Source: Cupriavidus sp. U2
Lineage (GTDB): Bacteria; Pseudomonadota; Gammaproteobacteria; Burkholderiales; Burkholderiaceae
Direction: 5' to 3'
Length of the DNA: 64,000 nucleotides
Assembly: GCF_009663685.2 (NCBI RefSeq)
Contig: NZ_RCOG02000032.1
Span: 249,382-313,381, forward strand
Shown here: positions 47,070 to 55,607 of the stretch, in pieces
How positions within the stretch are numbered: the first letter of the stretch is position 1
Layout: each line of letters opens with the position of its first letter
Program-made: the position numbers and the translations under genes
The notes under the pieces: generated by a model
The model's input: the letters and a program-made list of their open reading frames with translations, nothing else
Database searches by the model: none
What the model was told of the DNA's origin: nothing

Positions 47070-47531
47070 ATGACCGTCAGTCTCAACAAGGCCGTTCCCG
47101 ACTTCCAGGCCCCCGCTACCGGCGGGGATTTCCGTCTTGCCGACCAGCGCGGCAAGACCACGGTGCTGTACTTCTACCCGAAGGACAACACGCCGGGCTG
47201 CACCACCGAGGCCATGAATTTCCGCGACCAGCATGACGCCTTCGAGGCCGCCGGCGTGACGGTCTTCGGCATTTCGCGCGACAGCCTGAAGTCGCACGAG
47301 AACTTCAAGGCCAAGCTGGAACTGCCCTTCGAGCTGATCTCCGACGCGGACGAAGCCATCTGCGGCATCTTCGATGTCATCAAGATGAAAAAGATGTATG
47401 GCAAGGAAGTGCGCGGCATCGAGCGCAGCACCTTCATCCTCGACGCCAAGGGCGTGCTCCGGCACGAAATGCGGGGCATCAAGGTGCCGAACCACGTGGA
47501 CGAGGTGCTGGAAATCGTCAAGGGGATGTGA
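47070..47531 (+). CDS. bcp: Bcp/PrxQ-type thioredoxin-dependent peroxiredoxin
   Basis: Reduces hydroperoxides using thioredoxin. The 153-aa protein has the peroxidatic cysteine C44 in PKDNTPGCTTEAM. The usual resolving Cys five residues later is absent (N50), and the only other cysteine is C98 (DADEAICGIFD), so it acts as a 1-Cys or atypical 2-Cys enzyme. GGAGAGCC lies ahead of the ATG at 47070. Confidence 0.93.
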   Translation: MTVSLNKAVPDFQAPATGGDFRLADQRGKTTVLYFYPKDNTPGCTTEAMNFRDQHDAFEAAGVTVFGISRDSLKSHENFKAKLELPFELISDADEAICGIFDVIKMKKMYGKEVRGIERSTFILDAKGVLRHEMRGIKVPNHVDEVLEIVKGM

Positions 47532-47611
47532 ACCGGAACATCCTCGGCGAGGCAACCCGCGCGTTGCGCGGCCCGATGACAGTTGCGCAACCGCGACGAG
47601 AGTCTGACCGA

Positions 47612-47640
47612 TTGCAAAAGCCAAAACCTTCGGGTAGATT
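47612..47640 (+). promoter_or_regulatory. Candidate sigma-70 promoter between bcp and phoH
   Basis: TTGCAA (47612-47617) and TAGATT (47635-47640) are separated by 17 bp. A start near 47647 is expected. Confidence 0.5.
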
Positions 47641-47646
47641 TGGCCT

Positions 47647-47788
47647 CAATGCGTTCCGATCACAGTTGCCACGCTGCAGTAACGTCCCGGCCCGACAGGC
47701 ACAGTCCCAGGGCTGGTAGCGGACCTGCCGCGTCGCGGGACCGCAGACAAGCCGCCACCCCTGTATTCCAGGACTGGCGGCTTTTTTG
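47647..47788 (+). ncRNA. Candidate small RNA or attenuated phoH leader
   Basis: A transcript of about 140 nt is implied by the promoter at 47612-47640 and the strong terminator at 47749-47788. No ribosome site with a plausible ORF occurs inside. The terminator lies 138 bp before the phoH ATG. Either a free small RNA or a terminated leader of phoH could be made. It matches no RNA family I can recognise by eye. Confidence 0.4.
47749..47788 (+). terminator. Intrinsic terminator before phoH
   Basis: Perfect 9-bp stem AAGCCGCCA/TGGCGGCTT (47749-47757 / 47775-47783) with a 17-nt loop, followed by more T residues. Confidence 0.85.
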
Positions 47789-47926
47789 TTTGCTGGTTGG
47801 TTTCCTTCCGGGACGCGTTGCGTCCCGCCACTCCGGTTTTCCCGATTTCCGCCGTTTCCTGGTTGTACGCCCGGCTGTAAGCCAGCTTTTTCGCCCCCGT
47901 TTGCTCCCCTGAAAGGAAAGCCAAGC

Positions 47927-49624
47927 ATGCCGCTGCCTACCATGCCCGCCAAGCCTGCCCAACTGCTGGACCCGAGCGAGTTCGCTCCGGTGACACTGCC
48001 CAAGGCCAAAGCCGCGCAGGGTAAGAAACCCGTGCCGGTCCTCGAGCGTGTGGCACTGCTCGAGACCGGCGACACCGAGGCGCCCGCCACCCGCGCACGC
48101 GCCGGCAGCACAACCCGGGCCAAGACCGCCGACGCCCCGGCGCCGGTCGCCACCCCGCCGGCATCGCCGTCCGTCAGCCTGGTCAAGCCGGCCGCCGGCC
48201 CCACGCGCCGCACGCGCAAGGCCGCGGGCCCCAGCAAGCTGTTCGTGCTCGACACCAACGTGCTGATGCACGACCCGAGCTCGCTGTTCCGCTTCGAGGA
48301 ACACGACATCTATCTGCCGATGATGACGCTCGAGGAGCTGGACAACCACAAGAAGGGCATGAGCGAAGTTGCGCGCAACGCGCGCATGGTCAGCCGCACG
48401 CTGGACCAGCTCGTGGGCGGCACCGACGGCGTGCTCGACGAAGGCCTGCCGCTGGCCACACTCGGCAACCGCGACGCGGCCGGCAAGCTGTTCTTCCAGA
48501 CCCGCCTGAACGACATCAAGCTGCCCGAAGGCCTGCCGCAGGGCAAGGCCGACAACCAGATCCTGGCCGTGGTCAGCGCGCTGCAGCAGCAGTATCCGGA
48601 GCGCCAGGTGGTGCTGGTGTCGAAAGACATCAACATGCGCATCAAGGCCCGCGCGCTGGGCCTGCCCGCCGAGGACTACTTCAACGACCAGGTCCTGGAA
48701 GACAAGGACCTGCTGTACTCGGGCGTGATGCAGCTGCCCAACGACTTCTGGGCCAAGCACGGCAAGGGCGTGGAAAGCTGGCAGGACCCGAAGTCCGGCA
48801 CGATGTTCTATCGCCTGACCGGCCCGCTGGTGCCGTCGTTCCTGGTCAACCAGTTCGTCTATCTGGAGCCGATGGACGGCAGCCTGCCACTGTACGCCCA
48901 GGTCAAGGAGATCAACGGCAAGACTGCCCTGCTGCAGACGCTCAGGGACTACACCCACAACAAGAACAACGTGTGGAGCGTGGTGGCCCGCAACCGCGAG
49001 CAGAACTTTGCGCTGAACCTGCTGATGAGCCCCGACGTCGATTTCGTGACGCTGCTGGGCCAGGCCGGTACCGGCAAGACGTTGCTGGCGCTGGCAGCCG
49101 GCCTGGAACAGGTGCTGGACCAGAAGCTTTACAACGAGATCATCGTCACGCGCGCCACCGTGCCCGTGGGCGAGGACATCGGCTTCCTGCCGGGCACCGA
49201 GGAAGAGAAGATGCAGCCGTGGATGGGTGCCTTCGACGACAACCTCGAAGTGCTGCAGAAGAGCGACGACAGCGCCGGCGAATGGGGCCGCGCGGCCACG
49301 CAGGAACTGATCCGCTCGCGTATCAAGGTCAAGAGCATGAACTTCATGCGCGGCCGTACCTTCGTCAACAAGTTCGTGATCATCGATGAAGCGCAGAACC
49401 TGACGCCGAAGCAGATGAAGACCCTGGTTACCCGGGCGGGCCCCGGCACCAAGATCATCTGCCTGGGCAATATCGCGCAGATCGACACGCCGTACCTGAC
49501 CGAAGGCTCGTCCGGCCTGACCTACGTGGTGGACCGCTTCAAGGGCTGGAGCCATAGCGGCCATGTGACGCTGGCCCGCGGCGAGCGTTCGCGCCTGGCC
49601 GACCACGCGGCGGACGTGCTGTAA
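47927..49624 (+). CDS. phoH: PIN-PhoH family ATPase/RNase
   Basis: The 565-aa protein combines an N-terminal PIN nuclease domain (about 105-250; FVLDTNVLMHDPSSLFRF, with acidic DTN) and a C-terminal PhoH ATPase (Walker A GQAGTGKTLLAL; Walker B FVIIDEAQN). The first ~100 residues are Ala/Pro-rich. PIN-PhoH proteins are thought to unwind and cleave RNA. AAAGGAAAG precedes the ATG at 47927. No Pho box was recognised upstream. Confidence 0.9.
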   Translation: MPLPTMPAKPAQLLDPSEFAPVTLPKAKAAQGKKPVPVLERVALLETGDTEAPATRARAGSTTRAKTADAPAPVATPPASPSVSLVKPAAGPTRRTRKAAGPSKLFVLDTNVLMHDPSSLFRFEEHDIYLPMMTLEELDNHKKGMSEVARNARMVSRTLDQLVGGTDGVLDEGLPLATLGNRDAAGKLFFQTRLNDIKLPEGLPQGKADNQILAVVSALQQQYPERQVVLVSKDINMRIKARALGLPAEDYFNDQVLEDKDLLYSGVMQLPNDFWAKHGKGVESWQDPKSGTMFYRLTGPLVPSFLVNQFVYLEPMDGSLPLYAQVKEINGKTALLQTLRDYTHNKNNVWSVVARNREQNFALNLLMSPDVDFVTLLGQAGTGKTLLALAAGLEQVLDQKLYNEIIVTRATVPVGEDIGFLPGTEEEKMQPWMGAFDDNLEVLQKSDDSAGEWGRAATQELIRSRIKVKSMNFMRGRTFVNKFVIIDEAQNLTPKQMKTLVTRAGPGTKIICLGNIAQIDTPYLTEGSSGLTYVVDRFKGWSHSGHVTLARGERSRLADHAADVL

Positions 49625-49652
49625 CGCGTCAGTCACTGCAAACCTGGCACTT

Positions 49653-49684
49653 CCACGGCCGGCCTGTTCCATGGCCGGCCGTGG
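49653..49684 (+). terminator. Hairpin after phoH
   Basis: Perfect 12-bp stem CCACGGCCGGCC/GGCCGGCCGTGG with an 8-nt loop, 28 bp after the stop. It has no U-tract, but the stem is very stable. Confidence 0.6.
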
Positions 49685-49792
49685 CCGCATCGCGTAGTGT
49701 GGTGCAACCCACAGCGTCGGCGTTTGGCCGACAGCCAGCACCGCACGACCCGGCTATGATGACCGGGTGTTCATGTCGATACGGAGGCGTCG

Positions 49793-50323
49793 ATGAACAG
49801 GCAACAGTCTTTCAGCAGATACCTGTCCACCAGTAGGACCCTGTTTTCCCATAATGCGCGCGCCGCCCGGCGCAAGCGCCTTGCCGTGGCTGCGCTGATT
49901 GGCGCCACGGTCATCGTGGCGGCCGCCCTGCAGCCGGCCAAGGCCGCGGACGCCAGCACGCCGGCAGGCAGCGCCCCGGCAGCGAGCGCCCCGGTAGGTA
50001 ATGAAATGGTGATCCGCACCATGGGCCCGGTCAGCTATGTCTGCGGCGGCATTGCCGAGGACGAACGGGCCAGGCTGGCCGAACAGGAGAAGAACTTCAA
50101 CATGGGTATCCTGTTCACCCGGGGTGCCAATGGCGAATACCTGGCCGATGTTGACGTAAAACTGACACGCGACGGCCAGAATGTGGCCGATTTCCGTGCG
50201 GGCGGCCCGCGCTGCCTCATACGTGCGCCAGAAGGCAGCTACAATATCGAGGCCAGTTACAAGGGTCAGCCAAAGTCCATCAAGATCAGTACCGGTACGC
50301 GTAACGCGCAGTTGCGCTGGTAG
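49793..50323 (+). CDS. Secreted or membrane-anchored protein of unknown function
   Basis: The 176-aa product has a basic N-terminus, a hydrophobic stretch (about residues 29-46), then an Ala/Pro-rich linker and a ~100-residue domain with two cysteines (in VSYVCGGIAEDE and GGPRCLIRAP). A C-terminal beta-rich part (YLADVDVKLTRDGQ... NIEASYKGQPKSIKI) resembles carboxypeptidase-regulatory/TonB-like beta sandwiches. GGAGG precedes the ATG at 49793, and a TATGAT -10 lies near 49755. The role is unknown. Confidence 0.8.
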   Translation: MNRQQSFSRYLSTSRTLFSHNARAARRKRLAVAALIGATVIVAAALQPAKAADASTPAGSAPAASAPVGNEMVIRTMGPVSYVCGGIAEDERARLAEQEKNFNMGILFTRGANGEYLADVDVKLTRDGQNVADFRAGGPRCLIRAPEGSYNIEASYKGQPKSIKISTGTRNAQLRW

Positions 50324-50469
50324 TGCTACCTGGTAGTTCCACCTGGAAGTTTTCGCTGGCACCCACCCTGTACGGTGGGGCGGACGCCTGACCCGGCAAC
50401 CGAACCACAAGAAGGATGCCGCAGCGCCCGCTTTTATTGCCGCCCTTACCACGCCCGGCGCGTGTGACG

Positions 50470-51147
50470 ATGTCCCCGGCTCCGTCATCGCGGAGTGCGT
50501 CCCGGCTCGCCCTGACTGCACTGTGTGCCAGCGCCCTGTTGCTGGCCGCCTGCGCCGGCGGCCCCCCTGCCCGCCATACGTCTTCGCTGCCCCGGACGCC
50601 GGGCAAGCCCATGATCGACCCGAGCGCCGGTCTGGAAGAAATCTCGATCCAGGCGATGTCGCTGGTCGGCACGCCCTACCGCTACGGCGGCAACACCCCC
50701 GATTCCGGATTCGACTGCAGCGGCCTGGTCCGCTACGTGGTGCAGCGCGCCGCCAGCGTCAACCTGCCGCGCACCACCGAGCAAATGGGCCAGCGCGGCG
50801 TATCACTCGACCGTAGCGACGTGGCATCGGGCGACCTGGTCTTCTTCAATACCACCGGCCGCGCCAACTCGCATGTCGGCATCTATGTCGGACAGAACCG
50901 GTTCGTGCACGCGCCGGCCACCGGCGGCACCGTCCGGCTCGAAGACATGGGCAAGGCCTACTGGGCCTCGCGCTACAACGGCGCGCGGCGCGTCGTGGCG
51001 GCCAGCAATCTTCCGATAACGCCTGCGCCGGCGCCGGCCCCTGCACCATCGATCACGCCCGCCCCGACCTCGCCCATGCCGGCGCCCGCCGCACCCTCAG
51101 CCCCACCGCCGGAAGACGACCCGATCGCGGCATTCGCGAATCAATAG
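50470..51147 (+). CDS. NlpC/P60 family peptidoglycan endopeptidase (lipoprotein)
   Basis: Predicted periplasmic cell-wall hydrolase of 225 aa. The lipobox LAAC follows a hydrophobic signal core. The NlpC/P60 domain (about 50-165) has the catalytic Cys in GFDCSGLVRY and the His in NSHVGIYVG. The C-terminal tail is Pro/Ala-rich. The ATG at 50470 gives a signal peptide of normal length; the ATG at 50416 would add 18 residues and has a purine-rich stretch abutting it, so the start is not settled. Confidence 0.85.
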   Translation: MSPAPSSRSASRLALTALCASALLLAACAGGPPARHTSSLPRTPGKPMIDPSAGLEEISIQAMSLVGTPYRYGGNTPDSGFDCSGLVRYVVQRAASVNLPRTTEQMGQRGVSLDRSDVASGDLVFFNTTGRANSHVGIYVGQNRFVHAPATGGTVRLEDMGKAYWASRYNGARRVVAASNLPITPAPAPAPAPSITPAPTSPMPAPAAPSAPPPEDDPIAAFANQ

Positions 51148-51148
51148 T

Positions 51149-51179
51149 AAAAAAGCCAGGCGCAATGCCTGGCTTTTTT
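51149..51179. terminator. Bidirectional intrinsic terminator
   Basis: Stem GCCAGGC/GCCTGGC (51155-51161 / 51167-51173) flanked by six A and six T. It serves the convergent NlpC/P60 gene and pit. Confidence 0.95.
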
Positions 51180-51204
51180 CATCTGCCGATACGTCCGGCA
51201 AGGC

Positions 51205-52215
51205 TTACAGGATCTGCTTGCCGATCCACCAGGCGATGGCCGACATGAACGCCGATGCCGGAATCGTCAGCACCCATGCCCATACGATATTGCCCGCCAC
51301 GCCCCAGCGCACGGCCGACATCTTCTGCGCCGAGCCAACGCCGACGATGGCGCCGGTGATGGTATGCGTCGTCGACACCGGCACGCCCAGCGCCGAAGCG
51401 ATGAACAGCGTAATCGCGCCGCCTGTTTCCGCGCAGAAGCCGCCCACGGGCTTCAGCTTGGTGATCTTCTGGCCCATGGTCCGCACGATCCGCCAGCCGC
51501 CGAACAGCGTGCCCATGCCAATGGCCACGTAGCAGCTCACGATGACCCACATCGGCGGCTCCGCGCCGCCGACGGCCACGTGGCCGCTGGCGATCAGCAG
51601 CATCCAGATAATGCCGATGGTCTTTTGCGCGTCGTTGCCGCCGTGTCCCAGGCTGTAGAGCGACGCCGAAACCAGCTGCAGCCGACGGAACCAGCGGTCC
51701 ACGCGCGACGGCGGCGTCCGGAAAAACGTCCAGCCCACGATCACCATCATCAGCGAGCCCAGGATAAAGCCCAGCAGCGGCGAGATCAGGATGAAGGCCA
51801 CCGTCTTCAGCAGGCCGTTGCCCACCAGCACGCCCGTGCCGCCCTTGGCCACGGCAGCGCCCACCAGGCCGCCGATCAGCGCGTGCGACGACGACGACGG
51901 AATACCGTACAGCCAGGTAATCACGTTCCAGGCTATAGCGCCGACCAGCGCGCCGAATATCACGTAGTGATCGACGATATGCACGTCAATCGTGCCCGTA
52001 CCCACCGTCGCCGCCACCTTCAGGTGGAAGATGAAGATCGCCACCACGTTGCACATGGCCGCCATGGCCACGGCATGGTGCGGCTTCAGCACGCCCGTGG
52101 AGACCACCGTGGCAATCGAATTGGCCGCGTCGTGAAAGCCGTTCATGAAGTCGAACAGCAATGCCAGCGCCACCAGCAACCCGATGACCCACAAGCTCAT
52201 TTGTACTGTTTGCAT
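51205..52215 (-). CDS. pit: Low-affinity inorganic phosphate transporter
   Basis: PiT-family membrane symporter of 336 aa with about ten transmembrane helices. Both PD001131-type repeats are visible, LLFDFMNGFHDAANSIATVV near the N-terminus and GHGGNDAQKTIGIIWM in the second half. It lies 13 bp after the DUF47 gene, the usual regulator/partner. The ATG at 52215 is preferred; MSLWV at 52200 is a second option. Confidence 0.94.
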   Translation of the reverse strand: MQTVQMSLWVIGLLVALALLFDFMNGFHDAANSIATVVSTGVLKPHHAVAMAAMCNVVAIFIFHLKVAATVGTGTIDVHIVDHYVIFGALVGAIAWNVITWLYGIPSSSSHALIGGLVGAAVAKGGTGVLVGNGLLKTVAFILISPLLGFILGSLMMVIVGWTFFRTPPSRVDRWFRRLQLVSASLYSLGHGGNDAQKTIGIIWMLLIASGHVAVGGAEPPMWVIVSCYVAIGMGTLFGGWRIVRTMGQKITKLKPVGGFCAETGGAITLFIASALGVPVSTTHTITGAIVGVGSAQKMSAVRWGVAGNIVWAWVLTIPASAFMSAIAWWIGKQIL

Positions 52216-52228
52216 GCCAGTGGGAGCC

Positions 52229-52855
52229 TCAGGCGTTTTCCAGGACGATGCCTTCGATGATGTTCGCCACGTCCTCGCACTTGTCGGTGATGGACTCCAG
52301 CTGCTCGTAGATCGCCTTCAGCTTGATCAGACGCTTGACGTCGGTCTCGTCGCGGAACAGCTTCGACATGGCCGAGCGCATGACGCGGTCGGCTTCCGAT
52401 TCGAGCTGGTCGATCTGCTGGGCCGTCTTCAGGATCGTGCTGGCGTTGCCCATGTCTTCGAGCAGTCCCACGGCGATCTTGACGGCTTCGCAGCACTGTA
52501 CGCAGATCGTGGCCAGCCGGCGGGCTTCGTCGGTCAGGTGCGTGACGTCGTACAGCGAGATCGTCTCGGCCACGTCCTCCATCAGGTCCAGGATGTCATC
52601 CATGGTCGTGATGAGCTTGTGGATCTCGTCACGGTCCAGCGGCGTGATGAAGGTCTTGTGCAGCAGGTCGATCGTGTCGTGCGTGATACGGTCTGCCTTC
52701 TTTTCGGTAGCCTGCACGCGGCGGGCATGGCCTTCGGCGTTGGGCAGGTCATTGACCAACGCTTCCAGCTCGTGCGCGGCGGTAACGGCGCAATCGGCGT
52801 GCTGGTTGAAGTATTCGAAGAACTTGCCCTCGGTGGGCATGAAACGGCCGAACAT
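52229..52855 (-). CDS. DUF47 (PhoU-like) phosphate transport accessory protein
   Basis: All-helical 208-aa protein with PhoU-like repeats, including ATEKKADRITHDTIDLLHKT and LDRDEIHKLITTMDDILDLM, whose acidic residues bind metal clusters. DUF47 proteins are encoded next to pit genes and are thought to control Pit activity. It starts MFGRFMPTEGKFFEYFNQHA at the ATG at 52855. Confidence 0.93.
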   Translation of the reverse strand: MFGRFMPTEGKFFEYFNQHADCAVTAAHELEALVNDLPNAEGHARRVQATEKKADRITHDTIDLLHKTFITPLDRDEIHKLITTMDDILDLMEDVAETISLYDVTHLTDEARRLATICVQCCEAVKIAVGLLEDMGNASTILKTAQQIDQLESEADRVMRSAMSKLFRDETDVKRLIKLKAIYEQLESITDKCEDVANIIEGIVLENA

Positions 52856-52926
52856 GAAATGTCCTTGTGGCGTACCTCACGGCACGCTCGGTTGTGTGTT
52901 GCAAATGGGAGGCAGAGCAATCGCAC

Positions 52927-52951
52927 GACAGCCGCCTCGTGGGCGGCTGTC
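52927..52951. terminator. Hairpin between dnaB and the DUF47 gene
   Basis: Perfect 10-bp stem GACAGCCGCC/GGCGGCTGTC with a 5-nt loop, 57 bp after the dnaB stop. There is no U-tract. Confidence 0.55.
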
Positions 52952-53007
52952 ATCAAAGCGCAATATTTTACAGGGTTGCACCGTCCAGCGGTGTAACCCC
53001 CAGACAA

Positions 53008-54399
53008 TCAGGTGTCGTTGTCGAAGAACGCCGGGCCGCCGCTGAAGTTGTCGAACTTCGTGAATTGACCCAGGAACGTGAGCCTAACGGTGCCGATCGG
53101 CCCGTTACGCTGCTTGCCGATGATAATTTCGGAAGTACCCTTGTCCTGCGAGTCAGGGTTATAGACCTCGTCGCGATAGATGAACAGGATCACGTCCGCA
53201 TCCTGTTCGATGGCGCCCGATTCGCGCAGGTCGGACATGACGGGGCGCTTGTTCGGACGTTGCTCCAGGCTTCGGTTCAGCTGCGACAGCGCGATGACCG
53301 GGCAGTTGAGCTCCTTGGCCAACCCCTTCAACGACCGGGAAATTTCGGAAATCTCCGTGGCCCGGTTTTCCCCGCCGCCCGATCCCGACATCAGCTGCAG
53401 GTAATCGATGATGATCAGGCCCAGCTGGCCGCACTGGCGCGCCAGCCGGCGCGAGCGGGCCCGCAATTCCATTGGATTCAGCGCAGGCGTCTCGTCGATG
53501 AACAGCTGCGCATCGTTCATGCGCTGGATCGAATGCGTCAGCCGCGGCCAGTCCTCGTCCAGCAGGCGGCCGGTACGCAGGCGGTGCTGGTCTAGGCGAC
53601 CCACCGAGCCCAGCATACGCATGGCCAGCTGCACGCCTGCCATTTCCATCGAGAACACGGCCACGGGCAAGCCCTGCTCTACCGCCACATGCTCGCCAAT
53701 ATTCAGCGAAAACGCGGTTTTACCCATCGAGGGGCGACCGGCGACGATAATCAGGTCGCCCGGCTGCATACCGCTGGTCATGCGGTCCAGGTCGATGAAG
53801 CCGGTGGGCACGCCGGTGACGTCCGTGGTGCTGTCGCGGTGATAGAGCTCGTCGATCCGCTCCACCACCTGCGTCAGCAGCGGCTGGATCTCCTGAAAGC
53901 CCTTCTGGCCACGCGAGCCTTCTTCCGCAATCGCAAAAACCTTGGATTCGGCCTCGTCGAGCAGTTCGCGCACCTCGCGCCCCTTGGGTGCGAAAGCCGC
54001 GGAAGCGATGTCGTCGGCAACCGTCACAAGCTTGCGCAGCACCGAGCGTTCGCGAACGATTTCGGCGTAGCGACGGATATTGGCCGCGCTCGGCGTATTC
54101 TGCGCCAGCGAATTCAGATAGGCCAGCCCGCCCACTTCCTCGGCCTTGCCGGCCACCTGAAGCATTTCGAAGACCGTGATTACGTCCGCCGGCTTGGTGG
54201 CGGAGATCAGGCGGGCGATGCTCTGAAAGATCACCCGATGGTCAAACCGATAGAAATCGGCTTCGGACAGGAAGTCGGCGATGCGGTCCCAGGCGGCGTT
54301 ATCCAGCAGCAACCCGCCAAGCACCGATTGTTCGGCCTCGATCGAGTGCGGAGGAACCTTGAGGTTGTCTAGTTGGGGATCTGCGGCGGGCGCGTTCAT
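53008..54399 (-). CDS. dnaB: Replicative DNA helicase DnaB
   Basis: Hexameric 5'-3' helicase of the replisome. The 463-aa protein has the N-terminal primase-binding domain (PPHSIEAEQSVLGGLLLDNA), a linker helix and the RecA-like domain with Walker A GRPSMGKTAFSLN and the Walker B strand LGLIIIDYLQLMSG. No intein is present. It lies downstream of rplI, separated by a bidirectional terminator. Confidence 0.97.
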   Translation of the reverse strand: MNAPAADPQLDNLKVPPHSIEAEQSVLGGLLLDNAAWDRIADFLSEADFYRFDHRVIFQSIARLISATKPADVITVFEMLQVAGKAEEVGGLAYLNSLAQNTPSAANIRRYAEIVRERSVLRKLVTVADDIASAAFAPKGREVRELLDEAESKVFAIAEEGSRGQKGFQEIQPLLTQVVERIDELYHRDSTTDVTGVPTGFIDLDRMTSGMQPGDLIIVAGRPSMGKTAFSLNIGEHVAVEQGLPVAVFSMEMAGVQLAMRMLGSVGRLDQHRLRTGRLLDEDWPRLTHSIQRMNDAQLFIDETPALNPMELRARSRRLARQCGQLGLIIIDYLQLMSGSGGGENRATEISEISRSLKGLAKELNCPVIALSQLNRSLEQRPNKRPVMSDLRESGAIEQDADVILFIYRDEVYNPDSQDKGTSEIIIGKQRNGPIGTVRLTFLGQFTKFDNFSGGPAFFDNDT

Positions 54400-54430
54400 G
54401 GGAGGGAATTATAACGGCGCCGGGCGCCAC

Positions 54431-54463
54431 GCAAAAAACAAAAAAAGGCAGGAGCGTGGCTCC
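54431..54463. terminator. Bidirectional terminator of the rpsF-priB-rpsR-rplI operon
   Basis: 9-bp stem GGCAGGAGC/GCTCCTGCC with a 3-nt loop, flanked by six A and six T. It lies 60 bp after the rplI stop. Confidence 0.95.
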
Positions 54464-54522
54464 TGCCTTTTTTGTGCATCCGACGCGCCGGTCCGGACCG
54501 GCCCATCGTGGACGCGTACAGC

Positions 54523-54975
54523 TTAGACGTGCTCGCCCAGCACCGAAACGGTGATGTCGACCAGCACGTCGGTGTGCAGCGACACGCCAACGGTGTAGTC
54601 GCCAACCATCTTCAGCGGGCCGTTCGGCAGGCGCACTTGCGACTTCTCGACCTTGAAACCTTGGCCTTCCAGGGCTTGGGCGATGTCGGCGTTGGTCACC
54701 GAACCGAACAGACGGCCGTCCACGCCCGACTTCTGCGTGATCTGGACGGTCAGACCGTTCAGCTTCTCGCCTTCGGCTTGCGAAGCAGCCAGCTTGGCGG
54801 CAGCGGCCTTTTCCAGCTCGGCGCGCTTCACTTCGAATTCGGCGATGGCGGTTTGCGTAGCACGGCGAGCGCGCTTGGTCGGGATCAGGAAGTTACGTGC
54901 GTAACCGTCCTTCACGCGAACGATGTCGCCCAGGTTGCCCAGGTTGATGACTTTTTCCAGCAGAATGACTTGCAT
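54523..54975 (-). CDS. rplI: 50S ribosomal protein bL9
   Basis: Two-domain rRNA-binding protein of 150 aa. It begins MQVILLEKVINLGNLGDIVR, with the NFLIPTKRAR segment, then a long helix and C-terminal domain. It is last in the rpsF-priB-rpsR-rplI operon. A purine-rich AAGGAGAAAT lies ahead of the ATG at 54975. Confidence 0.98.
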   Translation of the reverse strand: MQVILLEKVINLGNLGDIVRVKDGYARNFLIPTKRARRATQTAIAEFEVKRAELEKAAAAKLAASQAEGEKLNGLTVQITQKSGVDGRLFGSVTNADIAQALEGQGFKVEKSQVRLPNGPLKMVGDYTVGVSLHTDVLVDITVSVLGEHV

Positions 54976-55005
54976 CGTGTATTTCTCCTTGCGGTCCCGG
55001 GACTA

Positions 55006-55284
55006 TCAGTTCTTGTGCAGGTCGGTGTACGGCATCAGCGCCAGGAAGCGGGCGCGCTTGATGGCCGTATCCAGCTGACGCTGATAGTGCGCCTTGGTAC
55101 CGGTCAGACGAGCCGGCGTGATCTTGCCGTTGTCGCCGATGAAGTCCTTCAGCGTGTCCAGATCCTTGTAGTCGATCTGTTCGACGCCAGCCACGGTGAA
55201 GCGGCAGAAGCGCTTGCGCTTGAACAGCGGGTTCTGTTGCTGGAAGCGCTTCTTGTTCTTGTTGTCACGTTTGACGAATGCCAT
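55006..55284 (-). CDS. rpsR: 30S ribosomal protein bS18
   Basis: The protein is 92 aa. The basic N-terminus and the segment [20 protein letters not shown] are typical, as is [20 protein letters not shown]. It lies three bp after priB, and its acetyltransferase RimI is encoded at 4.1-4.7 kb. S18 binds S6 at the platform of the 30S subunit. Confidence 0.98.
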
Positions 55285-55287
55285 GAT

Positions 55288-55587
55288 TCAATCCTTTTCG
55301 AATGCTTTACATCGAGTGATGTGAAAGACCAGTGTCTTGCTGTTGCGGTGCTTGCGGGCCAGAAAGCCTTCGCAGTCGAGCAGCGTGCCGAGCGGCATGC
55401 GCTCGAGCCGCTGGCCAATCGGGCCGATGCCCATGGCCACCACTGCGAATTCCACCTGCCGGGGCGTTTCCGCTTCCATCACCTCGCCGGCATGCTGCAG
55501 GATGCAGTTGACGACAGGGATGCCGGCTGGCGTATAGCGCAGCGTATCTCGCTCGGCGAGCGTGGCGGTCAGCCGAAGCTGGTTCAC
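55288..55587 (-). CDS. priB: Primosomal replication protein N (PriB)
   Basis: OB-fold ssDNA-binding protein of 99 aa, a partner of PriA in replication restart. It opens MNQLRLTATLAERDTLRYTP and ends HITRCKAFEKD. The start is a GTG at 55587. Its place between rpsF and rpsR is characteristic of beta- and gamma-proteobacteria. Confidence 0.95.
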   Translation of the reverse strand: MNQLRLTATLAERDTLRYTPAGIPVVNCILQHAGEVMEAETPRQVEFAVVAMGIGPIGQRLERMPLGTLLDCEGFLARKHRNSKTLVFHITRCKAFEKD

Positions 55588-55607
55588 CGCGACACAGCAG
55601 TCCGCAC

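Larger units (their letters stand above)
47532..47926. other. bcp-phoH intergenic region
   Basis: About 395 bases with no supported gene. It carries a promoter and an intrinsic terminator that bound a ~140-nt transcript (see the ncRNA entry). Another hairpin GGGACGC/GCGTCCC lies at 47810-47826, then about 100 bp leads to the phoH ribosome site. Confidence 0.6.

Noticed and set aside
47660..49741. 693-codon ORF antisense to phoH
   Set aside because: Shadow frame; the plus strand carries complete PIN and PhoH motifs.
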